Notes: generated by a model from the letters alone, not told the origin. Shown: positions 50,238 to 59,380, counted from the first letter of the stretch. The stretch is 64,000 nt of DNA from an uncultured Candidatus Melainabacteria bacterium (GCA_932182025.1 CAKNXK010000013.1:20274-84273), one strand, 5' to 3'. Numbers and translations are program-made.

Positions 50238-51908
50238 ATGGGTCTGGAAAATTTTATATACGAATCCACGGAAGAGATTGTAAACGGTAAGTATGAAGAA
50301 GCTAAAGATCGTATAATTAAGCATAAAGATATTTATCACGATGACACTGCAATTTGTTTTAGTTTACTGGCACTGGGAGCTTATAGAACCAAGCATTTTA
50401 ACGAATATTACCAATTTATGAATGATGCACAGTTTCTTACTGAGCAGTCAAAAGATTGTGTTACAAATATTTTGCATGAAATTATTCTTGGCTATATAAA
50501 TTTTACAGAAAAAAACAGCTCTCTTTACTCAATTAACTACAATAAAGCAAGAAAATTTGCGATAAAGAACCAGAAAACAGCGTTTTTTGAAAAATTAACA
50601 TCAATGCTGCAGTGCCCTCCTATTACACACTTAAGCACACATGCTCAGGTTAAAGACCCTCTTATTGCACTTGTTAAAATTGGTCAGGCTGTTGCTGTTG
50701 AAAAAAACATCGACAACCTAATCAAAAATATTGCAGAAGAGACTAAAACTGCACTTAATGCTGATAGATGTACTGTGTATCTTTATGATAAAGAAAATAA
50801 TGAACTTTATTCTAAAGTTGCAACCGGGATAGAAGATTTTAAAGAGCTTAGAATACCTGCTGACAAAGGACTTGCCGGACATGTTGCTCAAACCGGAGAA
50901 ACAATAAACATTAAAGATGCGTATAAAGATAAGAGATTTAACCCTGAGGTTGATAAAAAAACCGGTTACAAAACAAAAACAATTCTTTGTATGCCTATTA
51001 AAAACTTTAATCAGGAAATTATAGGTGTATTTCAGGTTCTTAACAAGTTTGATGAAACATTTACAATTGATGATGAAGATTTATTGATTGCAATAGCTTC
51101 CAGCGCGGGGATTTCCTTAGAGAATGCACAGTTGTTTGAAAAACAGAACAAAATGCTGGAAGAACAAAAAGTTATTTTCAACAGCTTTATTGAAACTCTT
51201 GCCTCATCTATTGACGCACGTGACAAGATTACATCCGGTCATTCCAGCCGTGTGAAAATGTATGCATCTCTTATTGCACAAGAGTTTGGAATGGAAAAGA
51301 ATGATATTTATATCTTAGAAAAAGCCGCCGCTTTACACGATATAGGTAAAATAGGAATCAGAGACTCTGTTCTTCAAAAAGAAGGAAAATTAACCCCTGA
51401 AGAATACAAACACATCCAAGAACACGTTGAAATTACTCACCATATTCTTGAAAAAATTCATATGTCAGAAGATTTTCAACAGATAACTGATATTGCCTGC
51501 TCGCATCATGAAAAATTTGATGGTTCAGGATATTATAGGGGGCTAAAAGGAGAAGAAATCCCATTCGGAGGAAGAATTCTCGCAGTATCAGATGTTTTTG
51601 ATGCAATCACTTCTAAAAGACACTATCGTGACAAAATGCCGATAGAAAAAGTTATTGATATTATTATGAACGGCTCAGGTTCTCATTTTGATCCGCTTGT
51701 TGTTGAAAAATTCTTAGCTGTTAAACTTAGCGCAATTGTAGAAGTGTTTTTGACAGAAAACTTTATGGTACTGGATGACGAGGACAGAAAAACTTTGGAC
51801 AAATACAATTTACTGGACTTGTATTACTCAATTGTTAATAATTGCAGCAACATGTTATTGCAAGTATTTAACAAATATTATGTAGGTGTTGATTTAGAAA
51901 ATGAATAA
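50238..51908 (+). CDS. GAF-HD-GYP protein (putative c-di-GMP phosphodiesterase)
   Basis: 556 residues. An N-terminal helical region (1-145, TPR-like) is followed by a GAF sensor domain (about 150-300) and an HD-GYP domain (about 318-505). The HD is in AAALHDIGKIGI (H367-D368) and HHEKFDGSG is at 423-431. The usual GYP triad reads GYY (431-433, in GSGYYRGLKG), while the remaining metal residues are kept, so activity is likely but not certain. It overlaps the TPR gene by 8 bp and is probably co-expressed with the two response regulators. Confidence 0.9.
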   Translation: MGLENFIYESTEEIVNGKYEEAKDRIIKHKDIYHDDTAICFSLLALGAYRTKHFNEYYQFMNDAQFLTEQSKDCVTNILHEIILGYINFTEKNSSLYSINYNKARKFAIKNQKTAFFEKLTSMLQCPPITHLSTHAQVKDPLIALVKIGQAVAVEKNIDNLIKNIAEETKTALNADRCTVYLYDKENNELYSKVATGIEDFKELRIPADKGLAGHVAQTGETINIKDAYKDKRFNPEVDKKTGYKTKTILCMPIKNFNQEIIGVFQVLNKFDETFTIDDEDLLIAIASSAGISLENAQLFEKQNKMLEEQKVIFNSFIETLASSIDARDKITSGHSSRVKMYASLIAQEFGMEKNDIYILEKAAALHDIGKIGIRDSVLQKEGKLTPEEYKHIQEHVEITHHILEKIHMSEDFQQITDIACSHHEKFDGSGYYRGLKGEEIPFGGRILAVSDVFDAITSKRHYRDKMPIEKVIDIIMNGSGSHFDPLVVEKFLAVKLSAIVEVFLTENFMVLDDEDRKTLDKYNLLDLYYSIVNNCSNMLLQVFNKYYVGVDLENE

Positions 51909-53421
51909 AATTATCAGAAAATCTTTAATATTGCTTGCAACAGCCGGGATTATTCCTGCTGTAATGGCTGAGACCGCTCAAAAACCATTAATGCTAAGAG
52001 CAGAAACAAATGCTGCAAATATGGAAATGGTTATAAAAGATAATTTTATAAAAGCTAAGTATGCTTCCGCTGAAAACCGATTTTTGCAAGGTAATATTAA
52101 GGCATCTCATGATGATTTTGCAGATTTGATTTCACGAGCAGTGCATGATGATTATGTATTCTTAGTTTATGGAATGAAAATGGCTGAATATGGCTTCTTT
52201 GATTTATCTGATGATTTGATAAAGAGACTTGATAATAACTTATTCACCCAAAACTATGCAAAAGATATTAGAAAATTCTACTATCCGTCAGGAATGGTTA
52301 ATTCTAAAGACACAATTTATCTTGCAGATGCTTATGCAAGTATTGTATATAATAATCTTGCAATTGAAACTACATCCGAACTATTAAACAGCACACAGGC
52401 TGCAGAAAGTGACTATAAAAATTATTTAATTGCACTCGGATTTTATAAATCAAATAATTTGCCGCAAGCTTTAAAATATATTAACAATGCTATTACAGAA
52501 AATGATGTAAATGTTAATTACAAAATATTAAAAGTCAAGGTTTTAGCTGATTCTAAAAAGACAAAACAGGCATTAAAAGTTCTTGCTGAAATCAAAAAAA
52601 CAGAATTTTTAACAGTTGATTTTCAAGAAAAAATTAGAGCTGTTGAAGAGTATGTAGAATACAAAGTCGCAAAAGATGAGCCGCTTAAAGATTATCATTT
52701 ATCTTATTATTACCATTTGCAAGACAAAAGTCTTTTAGCAACAAAAGTTTTGCAATCAGCAATTTTACAGGCAAAACAATATGCTCCGCAAATATTTGCA
52801 CTTTTAGGAAAAATTTATTATGACAATGATGAAGCATTAAAAGCTCAAGAATTTGCACAAAGAGCATTTAAAGAAGATAATAAAAATTACCTTGCTGCAC
52901 TTACACTTGCAGATTTAAGTTATGATGAAAGAAAATATGAAGATGCTCTAAAATACTACAAAGCAGCAAAAAAACTTTCTAAAAATACTGCTCCGTCAGT
53001 TGGCATTGCAAAGACGTATCTTGCCTTGGAACAGGATAAAAAATCAAAAAAATTATACGAAAAACTACTCAAGAAACATTCTTCTGATGAAGATTTGCTC
53101 ATTGGCTCGTTACAAGTGTTTCCACAGAGAGCAGATGACTATTTAGCAAGAATTGCGTCAGTTGATATTTCTAATAACGAAATATGGCTTGGATTAGCTA
53201 ATCAGGCTATTAAAGACAAAAACTACTCAATGGCTGAAACTTATTTAAATAATTCATATTATATTGACGAAAATAACTTTAAATATTATTATTATTTAAG
53301 TGTGGTATTAAGAGCTAGAGGAGAGATCGAAAAATCTAATCAGTCATTGGTAAGATGCTCAATCCTCAACTCTGATTATGCAGCAAACATTAATCCGGGA
53401 CACAGTATTTATGAAGAGTAA
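51901..53421 (+). CDS. Exported tetratricopeptide-repeat protein
   Basis: 506 residues. A signal peptide (MNKIIRKSLILLATAGIIPA, cut probably after VMA) is followed by TPR-like helical repeats through the protein; clear ones are ALKAQEFAQRAFKEDNKNYL and YEDALKYYKAAKKLSKNTAP. A periplasmic or surface scaffold is likely. It lies between the HD-GYP gene (8-bp overlap) and the LuxR-type regulator (11-bp overlap), so it may link envelope state to the signalling proteins; that link is inferred from position only. Confidence 0.8.
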   Translation: MNKIIRKSLILLATAGIIPAVMAETAQKPLMLRAETNAANMEMVIKDNFIKAKYASAENRFLQGNIKASHDDFADLISRAVHDDYVFLVYGMKMAEYGFFDLSDDLIKRLDNNLFTQNYAKDIRKFYYPSGMVNSKDTIYLADAYASIVYNNLAIETTSELLNSTQAAESDYKNYLIALGFYKSNNLPQALKYINNAITENDVNVNYKILKVKVLADSKKTKQALKVLAEIKKTEFLTVDFQEKIRAVEEYVEYKVAKDEPLKDYHLSYYYHLQDKSLLATKVLQSAILQAKQYAPQIFALLGKIYYDNDEALKAQEFAQRAFKEDNKNYLAALTLADLSYDERKYEDALKYYKAAKKLSKNTAPSVGIAKTYLALEQDKKSKKLYEKLLKKHSSDEDLLIGSLQVFPQRADDYLARIASVDISNNEIWLGLANQAIKDKNYSMAETYLNNSYYIDENNFKYYYYLSVVLRARGEIEKSNQSLVRCSILNSDYAANINPGHSIYEE

Positions 53422-54058
53422 CATTTTAATAGTTGAAGATCACGAATTAACCAGGTTTGGACTAAAAACAGCTTTTGAAGCTTGTGATTTTGTTGAAAAT
53501 ATTTTTGAAGCAGAATCTGCCGAAACGGGTATTGATATTATCGATAGCAAACAGGTTGATTTAGTTATTATGGATTTGGGACTTCCCGGTATGGATGGAA
53601 TACAAGCAACCGAAAAAGTTAAACAACATGATAGGGATTTAAAAGTTGTTATTCTAACATCTCACAATGATTCGCAAGAAGTGCTCAACTCATTGAAAGC
53701 AGGCGCAAATGCATATTGCTCAAAAGAGATTAACCCTAAAAGATTGACACAAGTTGTACACTCGGTTCTTGACGGAGCTTCTTGGTTTGATCCGTCAATT
53801 GCACATATTGTACTTGATGCAGCTGCAAAATCACAGCAGATTGAACAACCAAAACCGGAAAAGGACTATGGTTTAACTTCTCGTGAAACTCAAATTCTAA
53901 AACTTATTACAGAAGGTTACAGCAACAACGAGATTGCAAACCAGCTCTTTGTAAGTATAAATACTACAAAAGCACACGTTGCAAGTATTTTACAAAAGTT
54001 GGAAGTAGACGACAGATTACAAGCTGCACTAAAAGCTCTAAAAGAAAGATTGGTATAA
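53411..54058 (+). CDS. NarL/FixJ-type response regulator
   Basis: 215 residues from the ATG at 53411 (receiver starts KSNILIVEDHELTRFG); an upstream extension to 53378 is rejected. Receiver domain with D55 in LVIMDLGLPGMDG as phospho-acceptor, then a LuxR/GerE helix-turn-helix (LTSRETQILKLITEGYSNNE; INTTKAHVASILQKL). A DNA-binding transcription factor; no histidine kinase is in the window. It is followed after 1 bp by a second response regulator. Confidence 0.93.
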   Translation: MKSNILIVEDHELTRFGLKTAFEACDFVENIFEAESAETGIDIIDSKQVDLVIMDLGLPGMDGIQATEKVKQHDRDLKVVILTSHNDSQEVLNSLKAGANAYCSKEINPKRLTQVVHSVLDGASWFDPSIAHIVLDAAAKSQQIEQPKPEKDYGLTSRETQILKLITEGYSNNEIANQLFVSINTTKAHVASILQKLEVDDRLQAALKALKERLV

Positions 54059-54059
54059 A

Positions 54060-54686
54060 ATGGGCGGAGTTGCTTCAATATTAATAGTAGATGATAATCC
54101 TAAATTCTTAGCAGATGCACTTCCTATGTACGGCTATGACATTACTGTTGCAGAAGATGGAATTGAAGCTTTAAAAATTTTATTTGAAAAAGAACAACAT
54201 TTTGATTTAATGCTTCTCGATGTAATGATGCCAAACATGGATGGCTGGGATACATTAAAAGCTGTTAGAAAAAATAAGAAAACAGAATATCTTCCTGTTA
54301 TAATGATAACAGCAGTCAGTGAAGAACAAAAGGTTGTAACCGGATTAAGAACCGGAGCTGATGATTATATAGTAAAACCATTTATTCTTCCAAACCTTCT
54401 TGCAAGAGTAGAAGCAGTTTTAAGACGTTCACAATGGCAAAAAGATGCTCAGCCTAAAAAAGAAAAAACAATTAACAAGGGAGTAAATGTAGAAGCTTTG
54501 ACTCCTAAGGAAAAAGAAGTTCTGGCTCTGGTAGCCAAAGGAGCTAGCAATCAAGATATTGCAGACAAACTTTGCGTAAGAGATGTAACCGTAAAAACAC
54601 ATTTGAATAGTATTTTCAAAAAATTAAAAGTTACAAACAGAACTCAGGCTGTACTTTTAGCAATGGAAATAGATTTAATCAATTGA
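54060..54686 (+). CDS. Response regulator with LuxR-type output domain
   Basis: 208 residues. The receiver (ASILIVDDNPKFLADA) has D54 in LMLLDVMMPNMDG and the conserved Lys in DDYIVKPF, so it looks phosphorylatable and more OmpR/PleD-like. The output is a LuxR-type HTH (LTPKEKEVLALVAKGASNQD; VTVKTHLNSIFKKLKV). It is immediately downstream of the first regulator; the tandem suggests the two are co-expressed and may share a sensor. Confidence 0.92.
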   Translation: MGGVASILIVDDNPKFLADALPMYGYDITVAEDGIEALKILFEKEQHFDLMLLDVMMPNMDGWDTLKAVRKNKKTEYLPVIMITAVSEEQKVVTGLRTGADDYIVKPFILPNLLARVEAVLRRSQWQKDAQPKKEKTINKGVNVEALTPKEKEVLALVAKGASNQDIADKLCVRDVTVKTHLNSIFKKLKVTNRTQAVLLAMEIDLIN

Positions 54687-54700
54687 TGAGGAATATAGAA

Positions 54701-55216
54701 ATGTTATCAAAAGAAGAATTAGCAAATTTATTATTAACAGATGTAGATGTTTTCAACGAAGCAGCAAAAGATGCTGATTTAAGCGAAACAGATTTTTCAG
54801 GCTGTACAATCGAAGGTGCTGTTTTTGATAATATTGATTTAAACTCATCTTCATTTGCAGACGCACAATTAACAGATGTAAAGTTCATTGGCTGTGATTT
54901 GACTTCTGTAGATTTTAATCGCGCACATGTTATTGAATGTTCATTTAGCCAGTCAGTATTAAACGGGGCTGATTTTAGCTATGCAACCGTAGATTATTGC
55001 AACTTTTCAGAAGCTGACCTTGCAGGAACTATTTTAAGAGATGCTGATTTATCAAACTCTGATTTTACAGAAGCTGAAAACCTTAACGCAAGCAGATTCG
55101 ATGATTCAACAGTTTGGCCTGATAACGAAAATCTTCCTGATGATTTCGATTCAAGTTACTCGGATGATTTATCTTCTCTAAAAGATGACGATGATTATGC
55201 ACCTTCTGATTATTAA
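54701..55216 (+). CDS. Pentapeptide-repeat protein
   Basis: 171 residues from the ATG at 54701 (TGAGGAAT upstream); an earlier in-frame TTG at 54683 overlaps the previous gene. About residues 25-130 consist of A(D/N)Lxx-like pentapeptides (ADLSETDFSG, VDFNRAHV, GADFSYATVDYCNFSEADL), which fold as a right-handed quadrilateral beta-helix. The Asp/Ser-rich acidic tail (SSYSDDLSSLKDDDDY) is probably disordered. Function unknown; some family members mimic DNA. Its end overlaps the convergent GNAT-like gene by 4 bp. Confidence 0.85.
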   Translation: MLSKEELANLLLTDVDVFNEAAKDADLSETDFSGCTIEGAVFDNIDLNSSSFADAQLTDVKFIGCDLTSVDFNRAHVIECSFSQSVLNGADFSYATVDYCNFSEADLAGTILRDADLSNSDFTEAENLNASRFDDSTVWPDNENLPDDFDSSYSDDLSSLKDDDDYAPSDY

Positions 55217-55857
55217 TCCAAGGTATTATCAAGCTTAATATTTTCAGGCTCCAATTCTTCGTACTCCAAGGTAAAAGGAAACTCCTCTAACTGTTCTTTT
55301 ATCTTATGTTTATTGCAGCGCATTTCTGTATACTGAACGGATGCAGGATTCTTTTTAAACCCTCTTGATTCGTATTTTTTTACAACATCAAACGGACCGT
55401 CCGTTACTGCTTTTAATTTAATATCAGAAGCACCATAAGCAAAAGCATCTCTAAAGAGTTGGTATAGTAGTGTATCGCCTGTAAAAGGTACTTTTTTGTT
55501 TTTTTCTTGAGGAATAGCACATAATCCTTCTAAATAAAAACTGCTGTCTTCCGTATAGGTCATGATACCGCAAGGTTTGCCTTTATGAAGTGCAATATAA
55601 CTTTTGTTATCAGGATCATGAGCGCATGCAATACAATATGTCAAAACTTTTTGCCAACGCCTTTGAAGTGCTGCTGTTAATTTAGGAAATAACTTTGTAT
55701 AATCAATTTGCTTTTCTAATTTATTTAAAAAAGTTCTGTCATCTCTGGTTAAACGACAAATCTCTATATCAGACACACCTCTGCCCTTTAACTCGGTAGT
55801 TACACGAGCAATTTTATATGCTTGAAAGTTTGTATTATTTTGCGAATTAATTTTCAT
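55213..55857 (-). CDS. GNAT-like acetyltransferase with N-terminal NFQAY motif
   Basis: 214 residues. It starts MKINSQNNTNFQAYKIAR, another variant of the short N-terminal motif (F-x-A/G). The middle region has GNAT-like strands and the acetyl-CoA loop region (GKPCGIMTYTEDSSFYLEGL; FTGDTLLYQLFRDAFAYGA; YESRGFKKNP), so an N-acetyltransferase fold is plausible, but the Q/RxxGxG/A loop is not clear. The C-terminus is charged. Activity and substrate are unknown. Confidence 0.6.
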   Translation of the reverse strand: MKINSQNNTNFQAYKIARVTTELKGRGVSDIEICRLTRDDRTFLNKLEKQIDYTKLFPKLTAALQRRWQKVLTYCIACAHDPDNKSYIALHKGKPCGIMTYTEDSSFYLEGLCAIPQEKNKKVPFTGDTLLYQLFRDAFAYGASDIKLKAVTDGPFDVVKKYESRGFKKNPASVQYTEMRCNKHKIKEQLEEFPFTLEYEELEPENIKLDNTLD

Positions 55858-55931
55858 ACCATTAAAATCCCTGTAAATATTAAATTTTGCGGAATTGTTA
55901 CAATTAATTTACAATAATGCTTGTAAAATAA

Positions 55932-55960
55932 TTGAGTTTCGGGTACACTGTTGTTATAAT
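55932..55960 (+). promoter_or_regulatory. Promoter of rpmB
   Basis: TTGAGT (55932-55937), 17-bp spacer, consensus TATAAT (55955-55960), then AGAAGGA ribosome binding site before the ATG at 55986. Confidence 0.8.
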
Positions 55961-55985
55961 ACACTGGTAGAAAGAAGGAAAAATC

Positions 55986-56177
55986 ATGGCAAAACATTGT
56001 GAAGTATGCGGCAAATCTGCATTAAAATCATCAAAATTAACATTCTCTCATAAACAAATTCCTAACAGACAAACTCCAAATCTTCAAGAAATCAGAGTTA
56101 ATGTAAACGGACAAACTAAGAGAATGACAGTTTGTACTTCTTGCTTAAAAGCAGGCAAAGTTCAAAAAGCTGTATAA
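55986..56177 (+). CDS. rpmB: 50S ribosomal protein L28
   Basis: 63 residues. HCEVCGKSALKSSKLTFSHK, the N-terminal Cys pair typical of the zinc-containing form, a second Cys pair in VCTSCLKAGKV, and basic residues throughout. Four cysteines (CxxC and CxxC) suggest a zinc-binding C+ type L28. It is a single-gene unit with a good promoter and a terminator. Confidence 0.93.
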   Translation: MAKHCEVCGKSALKSSKLTFSHKQIPNRQTPNLQEIRVNVNGQTKRMTVCTSCLKAGKVQKAV

Positions 56178-56189
56178 GTTTTAGATTAC

Positions 56190-56228
56190 AAAAAAGATAC
56201 GGTTCGCATTGCGAACCGTATCTTTTTT
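56190..56228. terminator. Bidirectional terminator after rpmB
   Basis: A perfect 18-bp stem (A6-GATACGGTTCGC, loop ATT, GCGAACCGTATC-T6). It lies just before the stop of the convergent 309-residue gene. Confidence 0.93.
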
Positions 56229-56231
56229 ATT

Positions 56232-57161
56232 CTATTCTTTTCTCATTTCCTCACGAACCTGCTCCTTTGCCGCTGACAAAACTTCTCTAAAAAAAGGATG
56301 TGCGTCCCAAAAGCGTTTAAAAAAGCCTTTTCTTGTTCTCACTTCTGAAGCAGATAATGAGACTCCTTGCAAAACTTTCGTAACAGTTTGACGAACATAC
56401 GCAGATTCACCTGCTGTAAATCTTGACAAAGCATCTTTAATTTCAGGACATAATGCCCAAGTTCTTCTATCAAATTCTGCAATTTTTTCTCTACGTTCAG
56501 GATGAATTCTATCATACTCAAAGATACGTTCTCTTTGAGCTCTTCTATATTCAGTGGTTTTACACGCCTGTGCAGCATGACGATTTCTTGCATACATCTG
56601 TTCCGGATGAGCTTCATTGTAAGCTTGGGTTTTACGTGCAATTTCTCTATTACCTTCTTCACCTGATGCTTTTAGCAAAGTTCTGTAGTTCGGCGGAAAA
56701 TAAACAAATTTGATTTGTTTAAGAGCCCAATCCAACGAACTTCTTGAAGATAATCCTAATTCCGCGGCAACTTCATCTTTGGTTTTTAGATTACACCATA
56801 ATTCCTGAAGCATTTTAAGAGGGAAATTAATATCCTTTGTTTTTTCTTCAAATTGTTTTTTATAAACTGAATTTCTTATGAATACTACAGAATCAGCAAT
56901 ACCTTCAAATTCCGGATAATCCGCTTTTAGCTCGTCTAAAGATTTATAATTAATCAATGGTGCGTATCTTGCTAAATGCAATTCTTTTAAAGAAGGCATT
57001 GAGGAAGGACCACAAGCCACTATTGTCTGTGCTTTTTCCAGAATCGGTTTTGGTAATAAGTTTGCTCGTTTCTGAACTATATATTTTAAATCAATAGGCT
57101 TTCCGCGTCCTTCAAAAGAGGGTTTTTGATAATTAAAAGGGTTTATAGAATGTACTTGCAT
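56232..57161 (-). CDS. Hypothetical protein with N-terminal SFEG motif and helix-turn-helix-like segment
   Basis: 309 residues, not recognised. It starts MQVHSINPFNYQKPSFEGRG, again the short N-terminal motif (SFEG at 15-18). Around 130-155, KTKDEVAAELGLSSRSSLDWA is helix-turn-helix-like. Residues ~175-235 contain repeated helices with His-Pro-Glu (NEAHPEQMYARNRHAAQ; EYDRIHPERREKIAEFDRR), a short tandem motif [E/A]-x-x-x-x-H-P-E. The C-terminus is basic and helical. Possibly DNA- or RNA-binding; that is only suggested by the segment. No export signal in front of the motif. Confidence 0.68.
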   Translation of the reverse strand: MQVHSINPFNYQKPSFEGRGKPIDLKYIVQKRANLLPKPILEKAQTIVACGPSSMPSLKELHLARYAPLINYKSLDELKADYPEFEGIADSVVFIRNSVYKKQFEEKTKDINFPLKMLQELWCNLKTKDEVAAELGLSSRSSLDWALKQIKFVYFPPNYRTLLKASGEEGNREIARKTQAYNEAHPEQMYARNRHAAQACKTTEYRRAQRERIFEYDRIHPERREKIAEFDRRTWALCPEIKDALSRFTAGESAYVRQTVTKVLQGVSLSASEVRTRKGFFKRFWDAHPFFREVLSAAKEQVREEMRKE

Positions 57162-57197
57162 ACCATCTATAAACCCTCAAAAAATTTTTTTTGCTAA

Positions 57198-57806
57198 TTA
57201 TGCATCAACAGAAGTTACGACTTTATCAATAAGTCCATACTCAACAGCTTCTGCTGCTGATAAATAATGGTCACGTTCGCAATCTTCTTTAACCTTTTCA
57301 AACGGTTGACCTGCATTTTCAGCCATAATACCGATTAACATGTCTTTCATTCTCAAAATTTCTTTAGCTTCAAGTTCAATATCGGTAGCTTGACCTTTAG
57401 CACCGCCGAGTGGTTGGTGAATCATAATACGAGCACTAGGAAGAGCCATTCTCTTACCTTTAGCACCTGCTGAAAGCAAAAAAGCACCCATCGAAGCCGC
57501 TTCACCTAAACAAATAGTTTGAACATCAGCTTTAATTAAGTTCATTGTGTCATAAATAGCCATACCAGCGGTAATAACACCACCCGGTGAATTTATATAT
57601 AACATAATATCTTTTTCAGGATTTTCGCTATCCAATAAAAGAAGTTGTGCAACAACAGAATTTGCAACTTCATCATCAATTTCTGTACCTAAGAAAATGA
57701 TTCTTTCTCTTAAAAGTCTTGAGAAAATATCAAAAGACTTTTCGCCGCGAGAAGAAGATTCAATAACTGTCGGCACATAGCTCAATATTTTTTTCATATC
57801 TGACAT
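57198..57806 (-). CDS. clpP: ATP-dependent Clp protease proteolytic subunit
   Basis: 202 residues. Catalytic triad S105 (GEAASMGAF), H130 (ARIMIHQP) and D179 (ERDHYLSA), with the oxyanion-hole SPGGVITAG. It forms the tetradecameric barrel fed by Clp ATPases. The usual neighbours tig and clpX are not present here. AAGGAG-like GGAGAG precedes the ATG at 57806. Confidence 0.97.
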   Translation of the reverse strand: MSDMKKILSYVPTVIESSSRGEKSFDIFSRLLRERIIFLGTEIDDEVANSVVAQLLLLDSENPEKDIMLYINSPGGVITAGMAIYDTMNLIKADVQTICLGEAASMGAFLLSAGAKGKRMALPSARIMIHQPLGGAKGQATDIELEAKEILRMKDMLIGIMAENAGQPFEKVKEDCERDHYLSAAEAVEYGLIDKVVTSVDA

Positions 57807-57877
57807 AAGTCTCTCCTTGTATTTTACAAGTATTTTATACTAAATCATTCGTTAAAACAATCAACCAAAAACAGTAG

Positions 57878-58180
57878 CTAGTAATTGTTTTTCAAAGCGT
57901 TTTCAAGAGCTTTTTCAAGTACTTCGATTTTTTGTTCTAAAACTTTTACTCTTGACGAATTTTCATCCGCAGCAATAGATTCTTTTTCAAGCTCACGTTT
58001 GTACGAATTAATTCTTGCATTTTTAACATTAAGTTTTAAAGCAACAAAAGACATTCCTGCAATAATTCCGCAAAGAAAGACCTGCAATAAACCATGTTTA
58101 CCTGCTGGCGCAGGAACTGCAATCATTGCAGCCAATGCAGTTGAAAGAATAATCAACAAAGAATACAGTATATTTTTCAT
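57878..58180 (-). CDS. Small membrane protein with C-terminal coiled coil
   Basis: 100 residues. Two hydrophobic segments (about 4-22 and 30-50) are followed by a charged coiled-coil tail (RVKVLEQKIEVLEKALENAL). AAAGGAG is well placed. Topology resembles LapA-type small membrane proteins, but I do not assign it. It is divergent from flhB and upstream of clpP on the same strand. Confidence 0.65.
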   Translation of the reverse strand: MKNILYSLLIILSTALAAMIAVPAPAGKHGLLQVFLCGIIAGMSFVALKLNVKNARINSYKRELEKESIAADENSSRVKVLEQKIEVLEKALENALKNNY

Positions 58181-58263
58181 ATATTAACTCCTTTGTAATA
58201 ATTTTACATCAAAACTTGATTTTATGCTAGAATAATTAATAATAATCCAACTAAGGTACACAC

Positions 58264-59325
58264 ATGGGTGATGAAGATAAACAGTACGATGCCACCCCCC
58301 AAAAACTTGAGAGAGCAAGAAAAGAGGGGCAGGTTGTAAAATCGAAAGACGTTTCTACAGCGCTTTCACTACTTGTAATGTTTACTTTTATTAATCTTAT
58401 GGCACCGTTAATCTGGAGAATGATTGTAGGGCTGTTTAAAACACTCTATGAGCAAATTCCTAATCATACATTAGAGCAAATAGGAATAACCTATATTCTA
58501 ACAGTAACTGTTATTCCCGCAGTTGTAATCATAGGCTCTATCCTTTTTGTTGCTGCATTTATCTCAATATTAGGAGACTTTATGCAGGTAGGCCCGCTTG
58601 TTGCAACCGCACCATTAGTACCAAAACTGGATAAACTTAATCCAACAAAGTACTTTAAAAATCTGTTTCAGGTAAAAACTTTATTTGAACTTGGAAAAAA
58701 CATTGTTAAAGTAGCCGTCTTAGGTCTTGTAGGCTGGTCTGTTTACAGCGCGCATTTAGAAGCAATTCTTGGCTTGGCAGCTATTGATAACAATTTTGCC
58801 GTAATGATAGAGTTCGGAAAACTGATTGTAGAATTTATTTACAAAGCATGTATTGCTTTCCTTATCATTGCTGCTGCCGACTATGGAATGACCAAATGGA
58901 AATTCTTGAAAGACCAGAAAATGTCTTTTAAAGAAATAAAAGATGAATACAAGAACTCTGAAGGTGATCCGCATGTTAAAGCAGCTCTTCGTCAACGTCG
59001 TATGCAAATGCTTCAACGAGGTGCAATGGATTCTGTACCGGAAGCTGATTTCGTTGTAAGAAACCCGACCCATGTGGCATGTGCTATGAAATATGATGCA
59101 GAAACAATGCAATCACCTACTTTAACCTGTAAAGGAACCGAGTTAATTGCAAAACAAATTATCGATATTGCAATCAAGCACAATGTCCCTGTTATAGATA
59201 ACGCACCTGTAGCACGTGCCTTATTCAGAATGGTAGATATTAACCAGCAAATTCCTCCAGAATTATATAAAGCTGTTGCAGAAATCTTACTATTTGTTTA
59301 CGGGCTAAAGAACAAACAACAATAA
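58264..59325 (+). CDS. flhB: Flagellar/type III export apparatus protein FlhB-like
   Basis: 353 residues, the usual FlhB length. KQYDATPQKLERARKEGQVV at the N-terminus, four membrane segments (about 33-210), the linker KEIKDEYKNSEGDPHVKAAL, and the autocleavage motif N267-P268-T269-H270 in FVVRNPTHVACAMKY. The C-terminal VPVIDNAPVARALFRMV and EIPPELYKAVAEILLFVY closely follow FlhB rather than injectisome SctU. It controls export-substrate switching. No other flagellar or T3SS gene is in the window. It is followed by a FliA-like sigma factor. Confidence 0.9.
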   Translation: MGDEDKQYDATPQKLERARKEGQVVKSKDVSTALSLLVMFTFINLMAPLIWRMIVGLFKTLYEQIPNHTLEQIGITYILTVTVIPAVVIIGSILFVAAFISILGDFMQVGPLVATAPLVPKLDKLNPTKYFKNLFQVKTLFELGKNIVKVAVLGLVGWSVYSAHLEAILGLAAIDNNFAVMIEFGKLIVEFIYKACIAFLIIAAADYGMTKWKFLKDQKMSFKEIKDEYKNSEGDPHVKAALRQRRMQMLQRGAMDSVPEADFVVRNPTHVACAMKYDAETMQSPTLTCKGTELIAKQIIDIAIKHNVPVIDNAPVARALFRMVDINQQIPPELYKAVAEILLFVYGLKNKQQ

Positions 59326-59351
59326 TCCTCCTTTTAGTGGAGTCGAAAACC

Positions 59352-59380
59352 TTGAAAAAAACAAAAAATTTAGGTAAAAT
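59352..59380 (+). promoter_or_regulatory. Promoter of the sigma factor gene
   Basis: TTGAAA (59352-59357), 17-bp spacer, TAAAAT (59375-59380). It is a vegetative-type promoter, so the sigma gene does not depend only on flhB read-through. Confidence 0.65.
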
